Origin: Pseudomonas kuykendallii | GTDB lineage: Bacteria > Pseudomonadota > Gammaproteobacteria > Pseudomonadales > Pseudomonadaceae | Direction: 5' to 3' | NCBI RefSeq assembly: GCF_900106975.1 | Contig: NZ_FNNU01000004.1 | Coordinates: 310,001 to 374,000, forward strand | Length of the DNA stretch: 64,000 nt | In this document: positions 57,748-64,000 of the stretch, piece by piece | How positions within the stretch are numbered: the stretch's first letter is position 1 | Layout: every line of letters begins with the position of its first letter | Position numbers and translations under genes: made by a program | The notes under the pieces: model-generated | The model's input: the letters and a program-made list of their open reading frames with translations, nothing else | Database searches by the model: none | Told to the model about the DNA's origin: nothing

Positions 57748-58476
57748 ATGACTTCGAGCTTGCCCCTGCGCCCCGCCCTCTACCAGGAAACCGTTCCGGG
57801 CGGCGGCCATACCTCCTTCGTGCTCAAGCGCGGCCAACTGCTGCGCATCACCGATCTCGAAGGCGGCGCCAACGTCAGCCTGATGCTGCTAAACGCCACC
57901 GAGAAGAGCGAACGGCTGAACCTGCCGGACACCCTCAAGTGCCAGCACACCGCCAAACTGACCACCGGTCACTGCCTGTATTCGGACATGGGCCGCGTGC
58001 TGGCGGCGATCACCGCCGACACCTGCGGCTGGCACGACAGCTTCGGCGGCCTGCTCAACGCCGCCGAGGTGAAGGAGAAGTACGGCGAGGGCCGCTATCA
58101 GGAACTGCGCAACGGCTTCTTCCGCAACGGCGTGGACAACCTGCTGGTGGAAATGGGCAAGTGGAACCTCGGCCTGGCCGACCTGCTGATGGTGCTCAAC
58201 CTGTTCAGCAAGGTCAGCGTCGATGCCGAGGGCTACTTCCATTTCGAGGCGGAGAACTCCAAGGCCGGCGACTACATCGAGCTGTACGCGCCGATGGACT
58301 GCCTGGTGGTGCTCACCGCCCTGCAGCACCCGATGGACCCGAACCCCGAGTACGCGCCCAAGCCGGTCCAGCTGAGCTGGAGCCAGGTCGCCAGCGATGG
58401 CATCAGCGTGCTCTGCCGCACGTCGCGCCCGGAAAACGGCCGCGGCTTCCACAACACCGAACGTCTGTACCTCTGA
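57748..58476 (+). CDS. cgdA: Carboxyguanidine deiminase subunit (urea carboxylase-associated protein 1)
   Basis: A 242-residue DUF1989 protein: [32 protein letters not shown] start, and [12 protein letters not shown] with conserved Cys and His near the middle. Long called urea amidolyase-associated protein, this family pairs with the next gene to form the deiminase that converts carboxyguanidine to allophanate after guanidine carboxylation. Which of the two is called CgdA or CgdB is taken from gene order and may be swapped. GAGGT lies upstream of ATG 57748. Confidence 0.85.
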   Translation: MTSSLPLRPALYQETVPGGGHTSFVLKRGQLLRITDLEGGANVSLMLLNATEKSERLNLPDTLKCQHTAKLTTGHCLYSDMGRVLAAITADTCGWHDSFGGLLNAAEVKEKYGEGRYQELRNGFFRNGVDNLLVEMGKWNLGLADLLMVLNLFSKVSVDAEGYFHFEAENSKAGDYIELYAPMDCLVVLTALQHPMDPNPEYAPKPVQLSWSQVASDGISVLCRTSRPENGRGFHNTERLYL

Positions 58477-58487
58477 GGGCTGCCGCC

Positions 58488-59120
58488 ATGTCCCTGACCA
58501 CCAGCGAAAAACATTCCGACGCCGCCACCCGCACCTACATCCCGGCGGGCGAACCGAGCCTGACTGAGCTGAAAGCCGGGCAGACCCTGCGCATCCACGA
58601 CCTGGAGGGCAACCAGGCGGTCGACACGCTGTTCTTCAGCGCGCGCAACCCGCGCGAGCGCTACGACGCCCAGCGCACCCTGCGCAAACAGAACCGCGTC
58701 TACCTCACCACCGGCACGGTGCTCTGGTCCAACCTCGGCAACCCGATGCTGACCATCGTCGCCGACACCTGCGGTCGCCACGACACCCTCGGCGGCGCCT
58801 GTGCGCAGGAGAGCAACACCGTGCGCTACGCCCTCGACAAGCGCTACATGCACAGCTGCCGCGACAACTTCCTGCGCGCCAGCCTGCACGACGGCCGCCT
58901 GAGCAAGCCGGACATCGCGCCGAACATCAACTTCTTCATGAACGTCCCGGTGACCCCGGAAGGCGGGCTGACCTTCGAGGACGGCATCTCCGCACCGGGC
59001 AAATACGTCGAACTGCGCGCCGAGATGGACGTGATCGTGCTGATCTCCAACTGCCCGCAGCTGAACAACCCGTGCAACGGCTGGAACCCCACGGCGGCCG
59101 AGCTGCTGGTCTGGGAGTGA
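58488..59120 (+). CDS. cgdB: Carboxyguanidine deiminase subunit (urea carboxylase-associated protein 2)
   Basis: A 210-residue DUF1989 paralogue of the preceding protein. It has [35 protein letters not shown] with conserved Cys and His, and the C-terminal [18 protein letters not shown]. The two subunits probably form a heteromeric deiminase. The gene starts 11 bases after its partner. A 226-bp gap rich in inverted repeats separates it from the carboxylase. Confidence 0.85.
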   Translation: MSLTTSEKHSDAATRTYIPAGEPSLTELKAGQTLRIHDLEGNQAVDTLFFSARNPRERYDAQRTLRKQNRVYLTTGTVLWSNLGNPMLTIVADTCGRHDTLGGACAQESNTVRYALDKRYMHSCRDNFLRASLHDGRLSKPDIAPNINFFMNVPVTPEGGLTFEDGISAPGKYVELRAEMDVIVLISNCPQLNNPCNGWNPTAAELLVWE

Positions 59121-59147
59121 CGCAACGTCCCGAAAGGGCAACCGGAG

Positions 59148-59298
59148 GATGGGTTGAGCCCGCGACACCCATCGCTTTCCAACGCCGGTCCCGATGGGTA
59201 TCGCTTCGCCCGACCCAGCCTGCGAACACGCAACGCCCTCACCGTCCAGAAGGGATGAGGAAATACAGAGATACCACCCACCACGGACGACCGTGGTG
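59148..59298. repeat. Inverted-repeat cluster between cgdB and the carboxylase gene
   Basis: GATGGGT (59148-59154) pairs with ACCCATC (59167-59173), and ACCCATCG (59167-59174) can instead pair with CGATGGGT (59192-59199). CACCACGG and CCGTGGTG (59279-59286 and 59291-59298) form another perfect stem. GATGGGT-type elements resemble dispersed intergenic repeats found in many Pseudomonas genomes. No gene is seen in the gap. Confidence 0.6.
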
Positions 59299-59346
59299 TC
59301 AACCGAATAGCGGCGGGACGCCCCGCCCCTTCATGGGGAACACCTC

Positions 59347-62300
59347 ATGTTCAGCACGCTGCTGATCGCCAACCGCGGCGCGATTGCCTGCCGCATCCTG
59401 CGAACCCTGCGCACGCTGCAGGTGCGCGGCGTCGCCGTGTACTCGGAAGCCGACGCCGCCAGCCTGCACATCAGCCAGGCCGACGAAGCCTTCAGCCTCG
59501 GTGAAGGCCCCGCGGCCGGCACCTACCTGGACGTCGCCAAGCTGCTCGACATCGCTAAACGCAGCGGCGCCCAGGCGATCCATCCCGGCTACGGTTTCCT
59601 CTCCGAAAACGCGGCGTTCGCCGAAGCCTGCGAGGCCGCCGGCATCGCCTTCGTCGGTCCGACGCCCGAACAGCTGCGCGTGTTCGGCCTCAAGCACACC
59701 GCCCGCGCGCTGGCCAGGCAGCACGGCGTGCCGATGCTGGAAGGCACCGAGCTGCTGGAAAACCTCGACGCCGCGCTCAGCGCCGGCGAACAGGTCGGCT
59801 ACCCGGTGATGCTGAAAAGCACCGCCGGCGGTGGCGGCATCGGCATGCGCGTGTGCCGCTCGGCGCAGGAGCTGGCCGATGCGTTCGACGCGGTCAAGCG
59901 CCTCGGGCAGAACAACTTCAGCGACTCGGGCGTATTCATCGAGAAATACATCCAGCGCGCCCGCCATCTGGAAGTCCAGGTGTTCGGCGACGGCCAGGGC
60001 GAAGTCATCGCCCTCGGCGTGCGCGACTGCTCGGTGCAGCGGCGCAACCAGAAGGTGCTGGAGGAAACCCCGGCACCGAACCTGCCGGCCGGCATGGCCG
60101 ACGCGCTGTGCGCGGCAGCGATCAAGCTGGCCAAGGCGGTCAGCTACCGCAGCGCCGGCACCGTGGAGTTCGTCTACGACAGCGAGGCCGAGCGCTTCTA
60201 CTTCCTCGAGGTGAACACCCGCCTGCAGGTCGAGCACGGCGTCACCGAACAGGTCTGGGGCGTCGACCTGGTGCGCTGGATGATCGAGCTGGCGGCCGGC
60301 GACCTGGCGCCGCTGAGTGAACTGACGGAGCACCTGAAACCCAGCGGCCACGCCATCCAGGCACGCCTGTATGCCGAAGATCCGGGCCGCGACTTCCAGC
60401 CCAGCCCCGGCCTGCTCACCGCCGTGGACTTCCCCGAGACCGACGGCAAGGCCCTGCGCATCGACACCTGGGTCGAGGCCGGCTGCGAGATTCCGCCCTA
60501 CTTCGACCCGATGATCGCCAAGCTCATCGCCTGGGCACCGACCCGCGAGGCCGCCCGCGCCGGGCTCGACCGGGCGCTGGCCGACACGCTGCTGTACGGC
60601 GTGGAATCCAACCGCGGCTACCTGCGGCAGATCATCGAAGACGCGCCCTTCGCCAGCGGCTCGCCCTGGACCCGCTGCCTGGAAAACCTGGTCTACCGGG
60701 CCAACACCTTCGAGGTGCTCTCCGCCGGCACCCAGACCACCGTGCAGGACTTCCCCGGTCGCCTCGGCTACTGGGCGGTCGGCGTGCCTCCGTCGGGGCC
60801 GATGGACGACCGCGCGCTGCGCCTGGGCAATCGCCTGCTGGGCAACGACGAAGGCGCCGCCGGCCTGGAAATCACCATGAGCGGTCCGCTGCTGCGCTTC
60901 AACACCGATGCGGTGGTGGCGGTGACCGGCGCGGAAATTCCGCTGAGCGTGGATGGCGTCGAACGCCCAATGAACACCGCGCTGCTGATCGAGGCCGGCA
61001 GCACGCTGAGCCTCGGCACCCTCGCCGGCAGCGGCGCGCGCGCGTACCTGACCCTGCGTGGCGGTCTGCAGGTGCCGGAATACCTGGGCAGTAAAAGCAC
61101 CTTCACCCTCGGCCAGTTCGGCGGCCACGCGGGCCGCGCCCTGCGCGCCGGCGACGTACTGCACCTTCCGGCCCTGAGCGACGCCAGCAACGGCGCGCAA
61201 CTGCCTGCCGAGCTGTGCCCCGCCTTGCCCGCCGTGCGCGAAATCCGCGTGATCTACGGCCCGCATGGCGCGCCGGAATACTTCACTCCGGCCTACATCG
61301 ACACCTTCCTCGCCACCCATTGGGAAGTGCACTTCAACTCCAGCCGCACCGGCGTGCGCCTGATCGGCCCGAAACCGGAATGGGTGCGCGACAGCGGCGG
61401 CGAAGCCGGCCTGCACCCGTCGAACATCCACGACAACCCCTATGCCATCGGCGCGGTGGACTTCACCGGCGACATGCCGGTAATCCTCGGCCCGGACGGC
61501 CCGAGCCTGGGCGGCTTCGTCTGCCCGGTGACCATCATCGAAGCGGACCTGTGGCAGCTAGGCCAGCTCAAGGCCGGCGACAAGCTGCGCTTCGTGCCGG
61601 TGAACATCGAGACCGCCCGCACGCTGGCCAAGGCACGCAAAGCAGAAGTGGCCGGACTGGAAGCGGTCGCGGTGAACTGGCAGCCAATCCCGCTGGAGCC
61701 GCCGGTGATCCTCGACATCGGCAGCCAGGACAAGCGCCTGGTCGCCCGCCTCTCCGGCGACACCCACCTGCTGCTGGAAATCGGCCAGCCGGAACTGGAC
61801 CTGGTGCTGCGCTTCCGCGGCCATGCGCTGATGCAGGCGCTGGAAGCCAAGAGCCTGAAGGGCGTAGTCGACCTTACCCCCGGCATCCGCTCGCTGCAGG
61901 TGCACTACCAGCCGGAAACCCTGTCGCTGGCCAACCTGCTGGCGGTGGTGATCGGCGAGTGGGACGCGGTGTGCAACACCCGCGACCTCAAGGTGCCGTC
62001 GCGCATCGTCCACCTGCCGCTGTCCTGGGACGATCCGGCCTGCCAGCTGGCCATCGACAAGTACATGACCACGGTGCGCAAGGACGCGCCCTGGTGCCCG
62101 AGCAACCTGGAGTTCATCCGCCGCATCAACGACCTGCCCAACCTGGATGAGGTCTACAAGACCGTCTTCGACGCCAGCTACCTGGTGATGGGCCTGGGCG
62201 ACGTCTACCTCGGCGCGCCGGTGGCCACGCCGCTGGACCCGCGCCACCGCCTGGTCACCACCAAGTACAACCCGGCGCGCACCTGGACCGCGGAGAACTC

Positions 62301-62946
62301 GGTGGGCATCGGCGGCGCCTACCTGTGCGTGTACGGCATGGAAGGCCCCGGCGGTTACCAGTTCGTCGGCCGCACCCTGCAGATGTGGAACCGCTACCGC
62401 GAAGTCGGCGCATTCCACGGCAAACCCTGGCTGCTGCGCTTCTTTGACCAGATCCGCTTCTACCCGGTGGGCGCCGAAGAGCTGCTGCAGATCCGCCGCG
62501 ATTTCCCGCTCGGGCGCTTCGACCTGCGCATCGAGGACAGCGAGCTGGCCCTGGCCGATTACCAGGGATTCCTCAACGAGGAAGCCGAGGGCATCGACGC
62601 CTTCCGCACCCAGCAACGCGCCGCCTTCGACGCCGAACGCCAGCGCTGGATCGCCTCCGGCCAGGCCCATTACGAAAGCGAGGAAGTGGTCGCCGAGCTG
62701 GGCGACGACGCCCCGCTCGCGGCCGGCCTGCACAGCATCGACAGCCACATCGCCGGCAATCTCTGGCAGGTGCAGGTCGAGGAAGGCAGTGCGGTGAAAG
62801 CCGGCGACGTGCTGGTGATCCTCGAGTCGATGAAGATGGAAATCCCGCTCACCGCCCCACGCGATGGCGTGGTCCGCGAAGTCCGCGTGCAACCCGGCTC
62901 GCCGGTACGCGCCGGGCAGCGCGTGGTGGTGCTCGAAGAGGCCTGA
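59347..62946 (+). CDS. gdnC: Guanidine carboxylase (urea carboxylase family, biotin-dependent)
   Basis: A 1199-residue ATP- and biotin-dependent carboxylase. Order: biotin carboxylase N-domain (1-110), ATP-grasp (about 115-325, with KSTAGGGGIGMRV and FLEVNTRLQVEHGVTE), BC C-domain (to about 440), two carboxyltransferase halves of the KipA and KipI types (TVQDFPGRLGYWAVGVPPSGPMD near 462 and a later block), then a biotinyl domain with Lys1163 in ESMKMEI. Family members act on urea or guanidine. The guanidine-I riboswitch and both deiminase genes favour guanidine. GGGGAA precedes the ATG at 59347. Confidence 0.9.
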   Translation: MFSTLLIANRGAIACRILRTLRTLQVRGVAVYSEADAASLHISQADEAFSLGEGPAAGTYLDVAKLLDIAKRSGAQAIHPGYGFLSENAAFAEACEAAGIAFVGPTPEQLRVFGLKHTARALARQHGVPMLEGTELLENLDAALSAGEQVGYPVMLKSTAGGGGIGMRVCRSAQELADAFDAVKRLGQNNFSDSGVFIEKYIQRARHLEVQVFGDGQGEVIALGVRDCSVQRRNQKVLEETPAPNLPAGMADALCAAAIKLAKAVSYRSAGTVEFVYDSEAERFYFLEVNTRLQVEHGVTEQVWGVDLVRWMIELAAGDLAPLSELTEHLKPSGHAIQARLYAEDPGRDFQPSPGLLTAVDFPETDGKALRIDTWVEAGCEIPPYFDPMIAKLIAWAPTREAARAGLDRALADTLLYGVESNRGYLRQIIEDAPFASGSPWTRCLENLVYRANTFEVLSAGTQTTVQDFPGRLGYWAVGVPPSGPMDDRALRLGNRLLGNDEGAAGLEITMSGPLLRFNTDAVVAVTGAEIPLSVDGVERPMNTALLIEAGSTLSLGTLAGSGARAYLTLRGGLQVPEYLGSKSTFTLGQFGGHAGRALRAGDVLHLPALSDASNGAQLPAELCPALPAVREIRVIYGPHGAPEYFTPAYIDTFLATHWEVHFNSSRTGVRLIGPKPEWVRDSGGEAGLHPSNIHDNPYAIGAVDFTGDMPVILGPDGPSLGGFVCPVTIIEADLWQLGQLKAGDKLRFVPVNIETARTLAKARKAEVAGLEAVAVNWQPIPLEPPVILDIGSQDKRLVARLSGDTHLLLEIGQPELDLVLRFRGHALMQALEAKSLKGVVDLTPGIRSLQVHYQPETLSLANLLAVVIGEWDAVCNTRDLKVPSRIVHLPLSWDDPACQLAIDKYMTTVRKDAPWCPSNLEFIRRINDLPNLDEVYKTVFDASYLVMGLGDVYLGAPVATPLDPRHRLVTTKYNPARTWTAENSVGIGGAYLCVYGMEGPGGYQFVGRTLQMWNRYREVGAFHGKPWLLRFFDQIRFYPVGAEELLQIRRDFPLGRFDLRIEDSELALADYQGFLNEEAEGIDAFRTQQRAAFDAERQRWIASGQAHYESEEVVAELGDDAPLAAGLHSIDSHIAGNLWQVQVEEGSAVKAGDVLVILESMKMEIPLTAPRDGVVREVRVQPGSPVRAGQRVVVLEEA

Positions 62947-63008
62947 AACCGATTTGGGAGGCGGCTGGGGCCACACCCTCCGCCCCGAAACTCACAGACG
63001 CGCGGCGC

Positions 63009-63064
63009 CGTAGGGTGCGCCGCGCGCACCAACCGAACCTGCGGTGCGCACGGCGCACCCTACG
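63009..63064. repeat. Long inverted repeat before atzF
   Basis: Two 22-base arms (63009-63030 and 63043-63064) are complementary at 21 positions around a 12-base loop. The CGTAGGGTGCGCC type recurs between genes in many Pseudomonas genomes. The right arm ends 11 bases before the atzF ATG. Confidence 0.8.
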
Positions 63065-63075
63065 AGGGAACTGCG

Positions 63076-64000
63076 ATGACCCATGAATTCGACCTGCGCC
63101 TCGGCGCCCTGAAAACCGCCTATGCCGAAGGCCGCCTGAACCCACGCCAGTTGATCCTCGCCCTGCGCGAAAAAGCCGCCGCGCTGAACCCGGAATTCAA
63201 CCTGTTCATCCACCTGCTCAGCGTGGAAGAGCTGGAACCCTACCTCGCCGCACTGGACGGCAAGGCCGCCGACAGCCTGCCGCTGTTCGGCGTGCCCTTC
63301 GCGCTGAAGGACAACATCGACCTGGCCGGCATTCCCACCACCGCCGCCTGCCCGGCCTTCGCCTACACGGCGGAGCGCTCGGCGACGCTGGTCGAGCAAC
63401 TGATCGCCCTCGGCGCGGTGCCGATCGGCAAGACCAACCTCGACCAGTTCGCCACCGGCCTCAACGGCACCCGCTCGCCCTACGGCGAATGCCGCAACAG
63501 CGTGCACCCGGACTACCCGTCGGGCGGCTCCAGCGCCGGCTCCTCGCTGGCCGTGGCGCTGGGCGTGGCGAGTTTCTCGCTGGGCACCGACACCGCCGGC
63601 TCCGGCCGCGTGCCGGCGGCGCTGAACAACCTGGTCGGGCTGAAGGCGACCAAGGGCCTGGTGTCCACCGCCGGCGTGGTACCGGCCTGCCGCACCCTGG
63701 ACGTGGTCAGCTTCTTCACCGCCAGCGCCCGCGAAGCCAGCCAGCTGCTCGCCCTGACCGCCGCCCTCGACCCGCGCGACGCCTACAGCCGCGCCAACCC
63801 GCTGTGGAACGACGGCAGCGCCTTCGGCAAGCCACGTCCGTTCCGCTTCGGGGTGCCGACCCAGCTGGAGTTCCTCGGCTGCACGGAAAGCCCGGCCCTG
63901 TTCGCCGAGGCCGTCGCCAGCCTGAAAGCCCTCGGCGGCACCCCTGTGCCGCTGGACTTCGCGCCCTTCCTCGAGGCCGCGCGCCTGCTCTACGAAGGCC
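63076..64000 (+). CDS. atzF: Allophanate hydrolase AtzF (partial, 5' part)
   Basis: Splits allophanate to ammonia and CO2, the last step of guanidine assimilation. The frame runs off the right edge after 308 codons, so only part of the amidase-signature domain is here. The catalytic triad is visible: Lys78 (FALKDNIDLAG), the cis-Ser in GGSSAGSS (152-153) and the nucleophile Ser176 in TDTAGSGRVPA. The C-terminal decarboxylase domain lies outside the window. GAGGGA is upstream of the ATG, directly after the long inverted repeat. Confidence 0.93.
   Translation, partial: MTHEFDLRLGALKTAYAEGRLNPRQLILALREKAAALNPEFNLFIHLLSVEELEPYLAALDGKAADSLPLFGVPFALKDNIDLAGIPTTAACPAFAYTAERSATLVEQLIALGAVPIGKTNLDQFATGLNGTRSPYGECRNSVHPDYPSGGSSAGSSLAVALGVASFSLGTDTAGSGRVPAALNNLVGLKATKGLVSTAGVVPACRTLDVVSFFTASAREASQLLALTAALDPRDAYSRANPLWNDGSAFGKPRPFRFGVPTQLEFLGCTESPALFAEAVASLKALGGTPVPLDFAPFLEAARLLYEG

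Overview
The window is chromosomal DNA of a high-GC gammaproteobacterium, almost certainly a Pseudomonas close to the P. aeruginosa lineage. The best evidence is gene order. From my knowledge of PAO1, putA, pruR, asrA, icp, cmoAB, pdxJ-recO-era-rnc-lepB-lepA-mucD-mucB-mucA-algU, nadB, sdhE/ygfX, ygfZ, tctED/opdH/tctCBA, ung and an acyl-CoA dehydrogenase/crotonase pair correspond to about PA0782 down to PA0744. Every stretch of coding DNA shows strong GC bias at third positions. This bias opens long false frames opposite real genes. No tRNA, rRNA, transposase, prophage or CRISPR array was seen.

Layout. (1) 1-3.5 kb, minus strand: the 5' two thirds of putA, a truncated-haemoglobin lipoprotein and the AraC-type regulator pruR. 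(2) 3.6-8.4 kb, plus strand: Lon-like protease asrA with a heat-shock-like promoter, the cysteine-peptidase inhibitor icp, and cmoA-cmoB for tRNA wobble uridine modification. (3) 8.4-18.6 kb, minus strand: the envelope-stress operon algU-mucA-mucB-mucD (mucC is missing), a terminator, then lepA-lepB-DUF4845-rnc-era-recO-pdxJ. (4) 18.9-24 kb: nadB, a convergent sdhE-ygfX pair, ygfZ, an HDOD protein and a periplasmic solute-binding protein. (5) 24-31.6 kb: a tricarboxylate uptake locus with the TctE/TctD two-component system, porin opdH, the tripartite TctCBA transporter and an AbrB-like membrane protein, with a candidate operator and a Crc/Hfq-type A-rich site before opdH. (6) 31.7-38 kb: a TerC-type membrane protein, ung, a second HDOD protein, and an acyl-CoA dehydrogenase with two crotonase-fold enzymes (one resembling DspI).

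(7) 38-55 kb is a complete Lap-type biofilm adhesion module. It holds a type I secretion system (lapC, lapB, lapE), a divergently transcribed 2779-residue adhesin with an N-terminal retention module and two tandem LapG-type cleavage motifs, a small conserved protein, then lapD (degenerate GGDEF/EAL c-di-GMP receptor) and lapG (periplasmic cysteine protease). The logic is known from P. fluorescens: c-di-GMP-bound LapD sequesters LapG and the adhesin stays on the surface; at low c-di-GMP LapG cuts it loose. Synteny with PAO1 ends where this module begins.

(8) 55.6-64 kb is a guanidine-assimilation operon. A guanidine-I (ykkC-yxkD) riboswitch sits behind a candidate sigma-54 promoter with an NtrC-like site upstream. 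It is followed by an ABC permease and ATPase, the two carboxyguanidine deiminase subunits, guanidine (urea-type) carboxylase and the start of allophanate hydrolase, which runs off the right edge. No substrate-binding-protein gene is present between riboswitch and permease; a 32-codon ORF with a strong ribosome binding site lies there instead. Strong inverted repeats occupy both of the operon's long internal gaps.

The most interesting points are the dual nitrogen/guanidine control of the last operon, its missing binding protein, the doubled protease site and duplicated unnamed module in the adhesin, a GGA-loop hairpin in the adhesin leader, and the gene-poor 535-bp stretch between terC and ung.
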